Assembly (NCBI RefSeq): GCF_030019515.1
Contig: NZ_JASEEQ010000017.1
Coordinates: forward strand, 1-64,000
Direction: 5' to 3'
Source: Nocardioides sp.
GTDB taxonomy: Bacteria > Actinomycetota > Actinomycetes > Propionibacteriales > Nocardioidaceae
DNA length: 64,000 nucleotides
In this document: positions 18,470 to 29,325 of the stretch, piece by piece
Layout of the letters: the number at the start of each line of letters is the position of its first letter
Numbering within the stretch: position 1 is the first letter of the stretch
Notes under the pieces: model-generated
Told to the model about the DNA's origin: nothing
Database searches by the model: none
What the model saw: only the letters and a program-made list of their open reading frames with translations
Position numbers and translations under genes: made by a program

Positions 18470-18515
18470 GAGGTGAGGTCCTGTTCTGGCCCGGCGGGCC
18501 GCGGTACAGTAGATC

Positions 18516-18562
18516 CGGAGGATGACTCCGCTTCCTGCACCACGATACGGAGACAGTCTCCG
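18516..18562. promoter_or_regulatory. Paired inverted repeats between exporter and TetR gene
   Basis: Two related inverted repeats lie 47 bp after the exporter start and before the TetR gene: CGGAG-N5-CTCCG at 18516-18530 and the perfect CGGAGAC-A-GTCTCCG at 18548-18562. The shared half-site CGGAG and the location between divergent genes fit a TetR-family operator that represses both promoters. Confidence 0.6.
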
Positions 18563-18599
18563 GTTAGCAAGGCCTTTCTTCGATTGGGGTGAGATCTCC

Positions 18600-19148
18600 G
18601 TGCGTGCCGACGCCAGGCGCAACTACGACCGGATCGTCGAGGTCGCCCGGGAGGTCTTCCGCGAGCAGGGGTACGACGCCTCCCTCGACGAGATCGCGAA
18701 GCGCGCGGGGGTCGGGCCGGGCACGCTCTACCGGCACTTCCCGAAGCGGGAGAACCTGCTCGACGCGGTCATGCAGTCCTGGGTGGACCGGGTCAACGAG
18801 GCCGTCGCCAAGGCGCTGACCCACGAGGGCTCCGACCGCGAGCTGCTGCTCGGCTGGTTCGAGGAGTATGTCCGGCTGATCAGCGTGCACCGTGGCGCGC
18901 CGGCGAAGATCACCTCGGCGATGGGCGACCCCGACTCGCCGATCATGACCAAGTGCCAGGTCCTGGCCCGGGCCAACGACCGGGTGATCGAGCACCTCCG
19001 CGAGGACGGCGCCATCCGCGACGGCGTCGAGACCCTCCAGGTGTGCCGCCTGGTCGGAGGCGTCGCGACCGTCGCCGACCAGGGCGACCTCGACCCCGAC
19101 GCCGTCCGCCCGATGCTCGCGGTCGTCGCCGACGGGCTGCTGAGGTAG
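18600..19148 (+). CDS. TetR-family transcriptional repressor
   Basis: A 182-residue regulator. Residues 7-55 form the TetR_N helix-turn-helix (IVEVAREVFREQGYDASLDE, then GVGPGTLYRHFPKRENL). The all-helical C-terminal ligand domain is of the TetR_C_33-like type found near exporters. GTG 18600 is preceded by GGGGTGAGAT at 18587-18596 and gives a normal N-terminus; an ATG at 18522 would place the operator inside the coding region. It is divergent from the DHA2 exporter and is its likely repressor. Confidence 0.88.
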   Translation: MRADARRNYDRIVEVAREVFREQGYDASLDEIAKRAGVGPGTLYRHFPKRENLLDAVMQSWVDRVNEAVAKALTHEGSDRELLLGWFEEYVRLISVHRGAPAKITSAMGDPDSPIMTKCQVLARANDRVIEHLREDGAIRDGVETLQVCRLVGGVATVADQGDLDPDAVRPMLAVVADGLLR

Positions 19149-19221
19149 CACGCGCCAGCGGACCACTTCGTCGGTGGCCGAGCAGCGACGGAGCGTGGGG
19201 AGACCCGGGGCGCCGGGCGTC

Positions 19222-19284
19222 GGTTTCCCCGGGTACCCGGGGAAACCAGTACTCCTAGGGCGAAACTTCGGCCCACCAGTGCAG
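19222..19284 (-). repeat. Palindromic repeat element, copy A (upstream of purL)
   Basis: A perfect 26-bp palindrome, GGTTTCCCC...GGGGAAACC with a central GGGTACCC (19222-19247), is followed two bases later by the 34-nt hairpin core in reverse orientation (19250-19284, GGGCGAAACTTCGGCCC in its middle). It fills the gap between the TetR gene and purL. The same palindrome and core recur directly after purL. Confidence 0.85.
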
Positions 19285-19377
19285 GTATTGGCCCACCGAG
19301 CCCCGCCGGGTGGCCCTCCGACGGTCCGGCTCGCGGGCGGATGTGGTCGCGCCGTCGTGCGCCGGTAGATTGACGCC

Positions 19378-21633
<2,256 letters not shown>

Positions 21634-21659
21634 CCGTGGCCGCAGCCGCAGCCTGCGAC

Positions 21660-21720
21660 GGTTTCCCCGGGTACCCGGGGAAACCTGCACTTGTGGGCCG
21701 AAGTTTCGCCCGAGAAGTGC
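21660..21720 (+). repeat. Palindromic repeat element, copy B (downstream of purL)
   Basis: The 26-bp palindrome at 21660-21685 is identical to that at 19222. It is followed directly by the core at 21686-21720: GCACTT pairs with AAGTGC on the outside, and GGGCCGAA with TTCGCCC inside. It begins 26 bp after the purL stop and could act as a terminator. Relative to copy A the core is inverted. Confidence 0.85.
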
Positions 21721-21792
21721 CGGGATCGCCCGAACGGTGTGACGCGTGGGACTCGGACCAGGCCGTCATGGTGGCCGCCCCGAACTCCCCGT

Positions 21793-22575
21793 GTGCGCCG
21801 ACGTACCTTCCTCGCGCTGCCGACCCTCGCCGGGCTGGCGGCCTGCGGCTGCGCTGGTGAGCGGCCCGTGAACGCCGGCACTCGGAGGATCGCCTACGGC
21901 GACGACGCCGCGCAGTACGGCGAGCTGACCGTGCCGTCCGGCCCGTCGCGCGGGGTGGCGGTCGTGGTGCACGGCGGCTTCTGGAAGCCCCAGTACGGCA
22001 TCGAGAACGCCCGCCCGCTGGTGCCGGGCCTGGTCGCCGCCGGCTGGGCGGCCTGGGCGATCGAGTACCGCCGCGGCACCGGGGCCGCGGACACCCTCGC
22101 CGACGTCCGGGCCGCGATCGACGCTCGCCCCCGCGACCCGGGTCCGGTCGTCGGCATCGGGCACTCCGCCGGCGGCCACCTGGCGACGTGGGCGGCCGCC
22201 GGGGGCGGACTGACCCACGTCGTCTCGCAGGCCGGCGTGCTCGACCTGCGCTCGGCGTACGAGCTGGGTCTCGGCGGTGGCGCGGTCGAGGCGTTCCTCG
22301 GTCACCCGCCCGGGCCTGCGGACGCCGGGGTCGACCCGATCCGCCAGGTGCCGCTCGCCGTCCCGGTCTGGTGCGTGCACGGCGGTGCCGACGACGTCGT
22401 CCCGATCAGCCAGTCCGAGGCGTACGTCGCCGCCGCGACGGGGGCCGGCGCGACCGCGGAGCTGGTCCGGGTGGAGGGCGACCACTTCGCGGTGGTCGAC
22501 CCCGACTCGCCCGCCTGGGCCCGCACGCTGCAGATCCTGGACCGGATCACCGACGGCCCCGACGGCGGCGGCTGA
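21793..22575 (+). CDS. Alpha/beta-hydrolase lipoprotein
   Basis: 260 residues. Starting at GTG 21793, an Arg-rich N-terminus and hydrophobic stretch lead to a lipobox LAAC with Cys18, so the protein should be lipid-anchored on the outer face of the membrane. The hydrolase core has an oxyanion HGG at 60-62, the nucleophile elbow GHSAGG with Ser125, an acid within GGADDVVP and a His in EGDHFAVV, the order of the DUF3089/kynurenine-formamidase-like esterases. The substrate is unknown. A longer reading upstream would run into the palindromic repeat. Confidence 0.8.
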   Translation: MRRRTFLALPTLAGLAACGCAGERPVNAGTRRIAYGDDAAQYGELTVPSGPSRGVAVVVHGGFWKPQYGIENARPLVPGLVAAGWAAWAIEYRRGTGAADTLADVRAAIDARPRDPGPVVGIGHSAGGHLATWAAAGGGLTHVVSQAGVLDLRSAYELGLGGGAVEAFLGHPPGPADAGVDPIRQVPLAVPVWCVHGGADDVVPISQSEAYVAAATGAGATAELVRVEGDHFAVVDPDSPAWARTLQILDRITDGPDGGG

Positions 22576-22614
22576 GCCGCCGCGACCACCGGGGACCGCA
22601 GGCCAGCACCGGGG

Positions 22615-22872
22615 TCAGGTCGGCCCGACGACCTCCAGCCGCTCGGCGAGCACACCCGCCCAGGCCAGGTCCGTGACGTACGACGTCACCAGGTCGCGGC
22701 CCTCCGGGACCAGGATCGTCAGGTCGCGGCCGGCCAGCTCGATGCTCGCGCCGGGCAGGTGCAGGGCCCGCTCGGTCGCGGTCGCGGCATCGCCCTCGGA
22801 TGCGAAGCGCAGCGAGATCCGATCGCGGGTCGAGGAGAGGAGTCTCAGGGTGCGGGTCGTCCGGGTCGTCAT
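22615..22872 (-). CDS. Hypothetical protein, 85 aa
   Basis: A short protein starting at ATG 22872 with a Thr/Arg-rich beginning (MTTRTTRTLRLL) and a regular alternation of strands and helices (DLTILVPEG, then a helix with VLAERLEV). No family is recognised. It is divergent from the WYL regulator, 62 bp away, with a shared palindrome between the two starts, so the regulator may control it. Confidence 0.6.
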   Translation of the reverse strand: MTTRTTRTLRLLSSTRDRISLRFASEGDAATATERALHLPGASIELAGRDLTILVPEGRDLVTSYVTDLAWAGVLAERLEVVGPT

Positions 22873-22895
22873 GGCTCGACGCTAGGGAGGCAACA

Positions 22896-22910
22896 GGTCA
22901 GTTCCTGACC
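22896..22910. promoter_or_regulatory. Palindromic operator candidate for the WYL regulator
   Basis: GGTCAG-TTC-CTGACC is a perfect 6-3-6 inverted repeat centred between the divergent 85-aa gene and the WYL regulator gene. The position in a 62-bp divergent promoter suggests binding by the regulator itself. Confidence 0.55.
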
Positions 22911-22934
22911 GCAATCGGATCTAGTCTCGGGGCC

Positions 22935-23900
22935 GTGAACACCAGCGCCCGGATGCTGCGCCTGCTCTCGCTGCTCCAGACCCACCGCTACTGGCCCGGC
23001 GGCGAGCTGGCCGGGCGGCTGGAAGTGAGCCCGCGGACCCTGCGTCGCGACATCGACCGGCTGCGCGAGCTCGGGTACGACGTGGACGCGGTGCGCGGCG
23101 TCGCGGGCGGCTACCAGCTGCGCGCCGGCGGCCAGCTGCCGCCGCTGCTGCTCGAGGACGACGAGGCGGTGGCGATCGCGGTCGCGCTGCGCACCGCCGC
23201 CTCGGGCGCCGTGGCCGGGCTCGAGGAGACCGCGATCCAGGCGCTGACCAAGGTGATCGGCCTGATGCCGCCGCGGCTGCGCCGCCGGATGGACGCCGTG
23301 CACTCGCAGACCGACGGGGTGCCGTGGGGTGGCGGGCCCGCCCTGGACGCCGGGGTGCTGACGACGCTGGCTCAGGCCTGTCGCGACGACGAGCCGATCT
23401 CGTTCTCCTACACCGCCCGCGACTCCGCTGCCAGCGAGCGCCGGGTCGAGCCGCACCGGCTGGTCTCGCTGGGCCGGCGGTGGTACCTGGTCGCCTACGA
23501 CCGGGACCGCCAGGACTGGCGGTCGTTCCGCGTCGACCGGGTCACCGCCCCGCGGGCCTCCGGCCAGCGGTTCCGCCCCCGCGAGCTGCCCGCCCCGGAC
23601 GCGCCCGCGTTCGTCCGGGCCGGGATCCGCTCGATGCCGCAGCGCTACGACGTGCGGGTCCGCTTCGAGGCCGAGGCCGCGACGGTGGCGGCGTACGTCG
23701 ACCGCTGGGCCACCGTCGAGCCCGACGGCCCCGGCGCCTGCCGGATGGCGATGGCCACCGACACCCTGGACTGGCCGCTGATGGTGCTGGCCCGCCTCGA
23801 CGCCCCGTTCACCGTCGAGGCCCCCGAGGAGCTGCGCACCCAGGTCGCCTCGGCCGCCGTCCGCTTCGCCCGCGCCGCCCCGCCGCCCCGCCGCCCGTGA
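22935..23900 (+). CDS. WYL-domain transcriptional regulator (YafY type)
   Basis: 321 residues. The N-terminal DeoR-like winged helix (3-60: ARMLRLLSLLQTHRYWPGGELAGRL, then RTLRRDIDRLRELGYDV) binds DNA. The WYL domain (about 140-220) contains ISFSYTARD, PHRLVSLGRRWYLVAYD and RSFRVDR, and a WCX-type C-terminal extension follows. Such regulators sense a nucleic acid or small ligand through the WYL barrel. GTG 22935 gives the standard start. It is divergent from the 85-aa gene. Confidence 0.88.
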   Translation: MNTSARMLRLLSLLQTHRYWPGGELAGRLEVSPRTLRRDIDRLRELGYDVDAVRGVAGGYQLRAGGQLPPLLLEDDEAVAIAVALRTAASGAVAGLEETAIQALTKVIGLMPPRLRRRMDAVHSQTDGVPWGGGPALDAGVLTTLAQACRDDEPISFSYTARDSAASERRVEPHRLVSLGRRWYLVAYDRDRQDWRSFRVDRVTAPRASGQRFRPRELPAPDAPAFVRAGIRSMPQRYDVRVRFEAEAATVAAYVDRWATVEPDGPGACRMAMATDTLDWPLMVLARLDAPFTVEAPEELRTQVASAAVRFARAAPPPRRP

Positions 23901-23926
23901 CCCGCCCCCGCGTTACAGCTGGGCGA

Positions 23927-25183
23927 TCAGGCGGCGGCGGGCGCCACGGCGGGGGTCTCGTAGCGCGGCCAGTCGGCGGGTCGGGGCACCGAGCGGACGG
24001 AGGCGGACAGGGTCGGGATCAGGGCGACCGCGGCCGTGAGGGCGGTCAGGGTCAGCACCGCCGCCGGGCCGCCGAGTCCGGTGAGCAGCGCCCCCGCGAG
24101 CGCCGGGGCCAGTGGCATCGAGAGCATCGAGGTGAACTGCATCGCCGACTGCACTCGGCCGACCAGCTCCGGCGGCGTGATCGCCATCCGGTACGACCCG
24201 ACCCCGGCGTTGCCGGCGGGGTTGAGGAAGAGCCCCACCGAGGCGGCCGCGGCCATCACCGCGGGGTGGTTCCACAGCGCCAGTGGGACCGAGAGCGGGA
24301 CGAAGCTCCAGGCCACCGCCACGGTCAACGTCCCGGTCGCCAACCGGTCGATCAGCCAGGGCGCGGCCAGCGCGCCGAGGATGCCGCAGAGGCCGATCGT
24401 CGCCTCCACCAGCCCGATCTGGAACGCGGGGAAGCCCGCCTCGACCAGCCGCAGCAGCGCGACGAAGAACAGCGCGTTGACGGTCAGGTTGACCAGGGGC
24501 GACCACAGCAGCAGCACCCGGAAGAACGGCCGGGACCAGGTGAACCGGAGGCCGGCGGCCAGGTCGTGCAGCGCCCGCCCGGCGCCGGCCCGCGGCCGGG
24601 CGGAGAGGTCGGTCCGGATCCGGCCGAGCAGCACCCAGCCCACCGCGTAGCTGACCGCGTCGAAGAGGAACGGCGCCCACCGGGTGGCGGCCACGAGCGC
24701 GCCGCCGAGCGGGCCGCCCACCAGCGACGCGACGTGCTGGCGGGCCTGCTGCTGGCTCAGCGCGGTCGGCAGGTCCTCGGCCGGCACCACCGTGCGGATC
24801 GCGGAGCCCTCCGCCGGGACGAAGAGCCCGGCCGCCACCCCGGTGAGCAGCGCGACGACCAGCAGGTGGGGGAGCGTGAGCACGTCCAGCACGCCCGCGG
24901 CGACCAGCGAGGCGTACAGCAGTGCCCCGCCGCCGTGGGCGAGGCGCATCAGCCGCCGCCGGTCACACCGGTCGGCGAGCACCCCTCCGGGCAGCAGCAT
25001 CGCCACCATCCCGAGCAGGTACGCCGCCTCCGCCGTCGCGGCCCAGAACGTCGATCCGGTCATCGCGTAGCCGACCAGCGGCATCGCGAAGCTGCTCACC
25101 CGCGAGCCGAGCTCGGAGATCGTCTGGGCGCTCCACAGCACGGTGAAGTCGCGGTTGTGGGCGAGGGTCCGGTACGAGGTCAC
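23927..25183 (-). CDS. MFS transporter, MFS_3-like exporter
   Basis: A 418-residue, about 12-TM exporter. It begins YRTLAHNRDFTVLWSAQTISELGSR, the typical opening of the enterobactin-exporter/macrolide-efflux-like MFS_3 group; motif A appears as GGVLADRCDRRRLM. GTG 25183 follows AAGG at a normal distance; an in-frame GTG at 25192 is the alternative. It is divergent from an ArsR-family gene, and two TTGCGCAA sites lie just upstream of its start, so it is probably repressed by that regulator. The substrate is unknown. Confidence 0.87.
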   Translation of the reverse strand: MTSYRTLAHNRDFTVLWSAQTISELGSRVSSFAMPLVGYAMTGSTFWAATAEAAYLLGMVAMLLPGGVLADRCDRRRLMRLAHGGGALLYASLVAAGVLDVLTLPHLLVVALLTGVAAGLFVPAEGSAIRTVVPAEDLPTALSQQQARQHVASLVGGPLGGALVAATRWAPFLFDAVSYAVGWVLLGRIRTDLSARPRAGAGRALHDLAAGLRFTWSRPFFRVLLLWSPLVNLTVNALFFVALLRLVEAGFPAFQIGLVEATIGLCGILGALAAPWLIDRLATGTLTVAVAWSFVPLSVPLALWNHPAVMAAAASVGLFLNPAGNAGVGSYRMAITPPELVGRVQSAMQFTSMLSMPLAPALAGALLTGLGGPAAVLTLTALTAAVALIPTLSASVRSVPRPADWPRYETPAVAPAAA

Positions 25184-25198
25184 GTTCCGCACCTTAAG

Positions 25199-25220
25199 TT
25201 GCGCAATATCAGTTGCGCAA
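25199..25220. promoter_or_regulatory. Tandem TTGCGCAA operator sites
   Basis: The 8-bp palindrome TTGCGCAA occurs at 25199-25206 and 25213-25220, 14 bp apart, each within GTTGCGCAATA. This AT-richer patch lies between the divergent MFS exporter and ArsR-family genes and fits binding of a dimeric winged-helix repressor at two sites. Confidence 0.6.
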
Positions 25221-25252
25221 TAGTGCGTGCGGAATCCGGCTAGGATGGGCGC

Positions 25253-25837
25253 ATGGCGATGTACGACGACCCGCGGGTGCTCCGCGCGATCGCCCACCCC
25301 ACCCGCAACCGGATCCTGTCCGAGCTCTCCGCCGCCGGCTCGCTGCGGGCCGCCGACATCGCCCGCGACCTCGGCGTCCCGGCCAACCAGGCCTCCTTCC
25401 ACCTGCGCCAGCTCGCGAAGTACGGCCTGGTCGAGGAGGCCCCCGACGAGGCCCGCGACCGGCGGGACCGGGTCTGGCGGCTGGTCGACCCCGACGGGAT
25501 CAGCTTCCGCACCCGGGAGATGCTCGACCGCCCGGGCGGCCGGGCGGCGTACGCCGTGTTCCAGCGCAGCGCGGTCGCCTGGGGGCACCACCTCGTCGAC
25601 CGGGCGCTCGCGCCGGATCAGGCGACCGGCCGGGAGAAGAGCGTCTCGGAGTGGGCGCTGCGGCTCGCTCCCGAGGAGGCCCAGGAGCTGCTGGCCGAGA
25701 TGGGCGAGGTGGTGGAGCGGTGGCGGCAGCGCACCCAGGGGCGAGACGACGAGCGCTCGACGTACTCGGTGTACCAGCTGATCCAGCCCTACCCGGAGGA
25801 CGGGACGGCCGGGGACGCCCGGGAGGCCGAGGACTGA
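25253..25837 (+). CDS. ArsR-type winged-helix regulator
   Basis: 194 residues. The N-terminal ArsR-like winged helix covers residues 4-75 (DPRVLRAIAHPTRNRILSEL, then NQASFHLRQLAKYGLV and a wing). No metal-binding Cys motif is present, so this is not a classical metal sensor. The C-terminal 110 residues are helical and probably a ligand or dimer domain. It is divergent from the MFS exporter with tandem palindromes between. Its stop overlaps the ATG of the next gene by one base. Confidence 0.82.
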   Translation: MAMYDDPRVLRAIAHPTRNRILSELSAAGSLRAADIARDLGVPANQASFHLRQLAKYGLVEEAPDEARDRRDRVWRLVDPDGISFRTREMLDRPGGRAAYAVFQRSAVAWGHHLVDRALAPDQATGREKSVSEWALRLAPEEAQELLAEMGEVVERWRQRTQGRDDERSTYSVYQLIQPYPEDGTAGDAREAED

Positions 25838-26196
25838 TGCCCGCCCGTCTCCGCCCGGCGGACCCCGCCGACGTCGCGGCCGCCCTCGACCGGGTGCGCG
25901 CGGGCGAGCCCGACCGGGCCGACCTGCGGCTGCTCACCAAGCACTTCCTCGCCGTCCTCGAGGAGCGGGCGCCGGGCCGGTCGGTGGAGGTGCGGGTCCC
26001 GCCGTACGCCGCCGTGCAGGTGATCCCCGGCGTCCGGCACACCCGGGGCACCCCGCCCGCCGTGGTCGAGACCGACGCCGCCACCTGGATCGAGATCGCC
26101 ACCGGGTCGCTGTCCTGGCCGGACGCCGAGCTGACCGGCCGGGTCCGGGCCAGCGGCGAGCGCGCCGACCTCACGCCGTACCTCCCGCTGGGGTAG
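25837..26196 (+). CDS. Sterol-carrier-like small protein
   Basis: 119 residues translated from an ATG that overlaps the regulator stop (TGATG). The C-terminal half (PAVVETDAATWIEIATGSLSW, then ASGERADLTPYLPL) has the pattern of the bacterial SCP2-like/sterol carrier domain, in which such a strand-helix unit covers a lipid-binding pocket. The N-terminal part is Arg/Asp-rich. The role is unknown; coupling to the ArsR-type gene suggests shared expression. Confidence 0.6.
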   Translation: MPARLRPADPADVAAALDRVRAGEPDRADLRLLTKHFLAVLEERAPGRSVEVRVPPYAAVQVIPGVRHTRGTPPAVVETDAATWIEIATGSLSWPDAELTGRVRASGERADLTPYLPLG

Positions 26197-26276
26197 TCCC
26201 CGAGGACTGCGGGGCGGGTCCCGGCGCGATCACCCCGCAACCGTGAGGCACTGCCCGACTGGTTAGGTTGACACCC

Positions 26277-27614
26277 ATGACCGACGACATCCGCGCCCGC
26301 GTCCAGGCCGTCCTCCCCGGGGTTCGCTCGGACCTGGAGGACCTGGTGCGGATCGAGTCCGTGAGCGCCGACCCGGCACGCGCCGGCGAGGTGCGGCGCT
26401 CCGCCGAGGCGGTCGCCCAGCTGTTCCGCGACGAGCGGTTCGAGGAGGTCGACATCGTCAGCGCCGACGGCGGCGCGCCGGCCGTGATCGCCCGCAAGCG
26501 CGGCCCGGAGGGGGCGCCGACGGTGCTGCTCTACGCCCACCACGACGTGCAGCCCGAGAACGACCACGCCGACTGGGACTCGCCGCCGTTCGAGCCCACC
26601 GAGCGCGACGGGCGCCTCTACGCCCGCGGCGCAGCCGACGACAAGGCCGGCATCGCCGCCCACCTCGGCGCCCTGCGGGTGTACGGCGACGACCTCCCGG
26701 TCAGCGTCACGATCTTCATCGAGGGCGAGGAGGAGGTCGGGTCCGAGACGCTGCCGGCGCTGCTGCGCGAGCACCAGGACCGGCTGCGCGCCGACGTCAT
26801 CGTGATCGCCGACTCCGGCAACTGGGACATCGGCGTGCCCGCGCTGACCACCAGCCTGCGCGGCCTGGTACGGGTCGACATCGAGGTCCGCACGCTGACC
26901 CACGCGGTGCACTCCGGCATGTGGGGCGGCCTGGTGCCGGACGCCCTCATGACGCTGGCCCGGCTGGTCGCCACACTGCACGACGACCGGGGTGACGTCG
27001 CGGTCGAGGGCCTGCACGCCGGCCCGGCCGCCGACGTGGACTACCCCGAGGAGCGGCTCCGCGCCGAGTCCGGCGCGGCGCCCGGAATCGAGTGGATCGG
27101 CACCGGCTCGAGCGTCGAGCGGCTCTGGACCAAGCCCGCGCTCAGCATCACCGGCCTGGACGCCCCGAAGGTCGCCGGCGCCAGCAACACCCTGGTCCCG
27201 GCCGCCCGCGCCCGGATCTCGATGCGCACCGCGCCCGGCGACACCACCGAGAACGCGCTCGCCTGCCTGGTGCGCCACCTCGAGGCGAACGTGCCGTGGG
27301 GCGCCACGCTGACCCACACGGTGGTCGACACGGGCGAGGCCACGCAGATCGACGCGACCGGGCCGGCGTACGACGCCGCCCGCGCCGCGTTCGCCGAGGC
27401 CTGGGACGGCACCGAGCCGGTGGACATGGGCGTCGGCGGCTCGATCCCGTTCATCGCGGAGTTCCTCGAGGCGTTCCCCGAGGCCAGCGTGCTGGTCACC
27501 GGCGTCGAGGACCCCGACACCCGCGCGCACGGGGCCAACGAGGGGCTGCACCTCGCCGAGTTCGAGCGGGTCGTCCTCGCCGAGGCCCTGCTGCTGGGCA
27601 AGCTCGGCGGCTGA
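26277..27614 (+). CDS. M20-family metallopeptidase (dipeptidase)
   Basis: 445 residues of the ArgE/DapE/CNDP-type family. The first metal His and Asp are in LLYAHHDVQPEND, the bridging Asp in RGAADDKAGIAAHL, the general-base Glu pair in IEGEEEVGSE, a further metal ligand in ADSGNWD, and the last His in HGANEGLH. A dimerisation lid domain fills residues 190-320. It hydrolyses small peptides or N-acyl amino acids in the cytoplasm. ATG 26277 is preferred over the in-frame TTG at 26268. Confidence 0.92.
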   Translation: MTDDIRARVQAVLPGVRSDLEDLVRIESVSADPARAGEVRRSAEAVAQLFRDERFEEVDIVSADGGAPAVIARKRGPEGAPTVLLYAHHDVQPENDHADWDSPPFEPTERDGRLYARGAADDKAGIAAHLGALRVYGDDLPVSVTIFIEGEEEVGSETLPALLREHQDRLRADVIVIADSGNWDIGVPALTTSLRGLVRVDIEVRTLTHAVHSGMWGGLVPDALMTLARLVATLHDDRGDVAVEGLHAGPAADVDYPEERLRAESGAAPGIEWIGTGSSVERLWTKPALSITGLDAPKVAGASNTLVPAARARISMRTAPGDTTENALACLVRHLEANVPWGATLTHTVVDTGEATQIDATGPAYDAARAAFAEAWDGTEPVDMGVGGSIPFIAEFLEAFPEASVLVTGVEDPDTRAHGANEGLHLAEFERVVLAEALLLGKLGG

Positions 27615-27707
27615 CTGCCGGGAGCGGACCTCCTCAGGTACGGCTGGCCGCGGCCGATCCCTCCCGGGTGTGAGACGCGCCACAGGGGCCCGTCGGGAAG
27701 GGGCGAC

Positions 27708-29315
27708 ATGGCCATCTCCTCCTGGTTCCGTGACCGGCCGGTCGCGGTGCGGATCCTCGCCGCCGTGGCGGTGGCTCTCTCCGCGCTCGGCGTCGTGGGG
27801 AGCTACGGCGTCCTCGCCCTGGGCTCGGTGAGCTCCGACGCGTCCACGCTGTACGAGCGGGGGGTGCGCTCCTACCAGACGCTGCTCGACCTGCGTGCCA
27901 TGGAGGGCGACACCCGCTTGCTCCTGCGCGACTACGTTCGGGCTGCGAGCGACGGCGAGCGGGCGGCGCTGCGCGAGCAGATCACCGTCACCGACGACCA
28001 GCTCGACGCCGACGTCGCGGAGTACCGGCGGATCGGCGAAGACTCCTTGGGGAGGCGGGCCGAGCTGATGACGGAGTTCGAGTCGAGGCTCGCCACGCTG
28101 CGCTCGCTGCGCGACGAGAAGTACCTCCCCGCGGTCGACGCGGGAGCCGTCGCCGGGGCGACGATGCTGCTCGACCATGTGCTGGCGGACGCCGACGAGA
28201 GCATGGGTGAGCCGATGGACGAGCTGCTCGCGCTGGAGGACGACGCCGCCCGTGCCATGCAGCAGAACGCGGTCTCGGGGTACGAGTCGGGCCGGACCCT
28301 GCTCCTGGCCTTCCTCGTCGCCGGCGTGCTGGTCGCGACGGCCCTGGGCCTGCTGGTGGCTCGCGGGATCTCCCGGCCGGTGCGGTCGGTGATGGCCGTC
28401 CTCGACCGGGTCGGACGCGGTGACCTCACCGGCCGTGTCGAGATCCACTCCCGCGACGAGGTCGGCCGGATGGCCGGCTCTCTCAACGCCGCGACCGACA
28501 CCCTGCGCGACACCGTGGAACGGCTGGCCGAGAACGCCGGGTCGGTGGCCCGGACCAGCGCGGACGTGACCGCCGTGACGCAGGAGATCCGGGCGGCGGC
28601 AGGGGACCTCAGCACCCGGTCGGGCCAGATGCAGGACACGGCCCGGCAGATCACGGCGAGCATCACGGAGGTCGCCGACGGCGCGACCGAGATGGGTGCC
28701 TCGATCGGCGAGATCGCGCAGAGCGCGGCGGACGCGGCCGCGGTCGCGGCCGAGGCCGTCGAGGCCGCTGGGCACACCAACAGCACGGTCGCCCGGCTCG
28801 GCGAGTCCTCGGCGCAGATCGGCAGCGTGGTCCGGGTGATCACCTCCATCGCGGAGCAGACCAACCTGCTGGCGCTGAACGCGACGATCGAGGCCGCTCG
28901 CGCCGGCGAGGCGGGCAAGGGGTTCGCCGTGGTCGCCAACGAGGTCAAGGAGCTCGCGCAGGAGACCGCGCGTGCGACCGGTGTGATCGCCGAGCAGGTC
29001 GAGGCGATCCAGGCCGACAGCGCGGGGGCCGCCGCGGCCATCGCCGAGGTCGCTGCCGTGATCGCCCGCGTCGACCAGCACACGGCCACGATCGCGGCCG
29101 CCGTCGAGGAGCAGACCTCCACGACCAACGAGATGGTTCGCGCCGTCTCAGGTGCGGCGTCGGGGTCGTCGCAGGTTGCCGCCGGCATCGCGATGGTGGC
29201 CGACGCCGGCTCGGCCACTGCCGATGCGGGTGATCGCGGCCGGCGGGCCGCCGACCTGCTGGCGGGCACGAGCCGTGAGCTGGTCGCCCTGGTCGAGCGG
29301 TTCCGGCTCTCCTGA
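27708..29315 (+). CDS. Methyl-accepting chemotaxis protein
   Basis: A 535-residue chemoreceptor. TM1 at about 14-40 and TM2 at 190-215 enclose a helical periplasmic-side four-helix-bundle sensor domain (MCP-type). A HAMP domain (about 215-268) is followed by the long coiled-coil signalling domain with the conserved hairpin tip [28 protein letters not shown] ribosome site at 27696-27703 supports the ATG. No che or flagellar gene is in the window, so its partners are elsewhere. It converges with a GAF histidine kinase, with only 10 bp between stops. Confidence 0.93.
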   Translation: MAISSWFRDRPVAVRILAAVAVALSALGVVGSYGVLALGSVSSDASTLYERGVRSYQTLLDLRAMEGDTRLLLRDYVRAASDGERAALREQITVTDDQLDADVAEYRRIGEDSLGRRAELMTEFESRLATLRSLRDEKYLPAVDAGAVAGATMLLDHVLADADESMGEPMDELLALEDDAARAMQQNAVSGYESGRTLLLAFLVAGVLVATALGLLVARGISRPVRSVMAVLDRVGRGDLTGRVEIHSRDEVGRMAGSLNAATDTLRDTVERLAENAGSVARTSADVTAVTQEIRAAAGDLSTRSGQMQDTARQITASITEVADGATEMGASIGEIAQSAADAAAVAAEAVEAAGHTNSTVARLGESSAQIGSVVRVITSIAEQTNLLALNATIEAARAGEAGKGFAVVANEVKELAQETARATGVIAEQVEAIQADSAGAAAAIAEVAAVIARVDQHTATIAAAVEEQTSTTNEMVRAVSGAASGSSQVAAGIAMVADAGSATADAGDRGRRAADLLAGTSRELVALVERFRLS

Positions 29316-29325
29316 CCGGGCCGGC

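Noticed and set aside
25500-29081. A 1193-codon minus-strand open frame across the M20 peptidase and chemoreceptor genes
   Set aside because: It is the mirror of high-GC coding DNA. The translation is low-complexity (Arg, Gly, His, Asp) and the plus-strand genes have complete family motifs.
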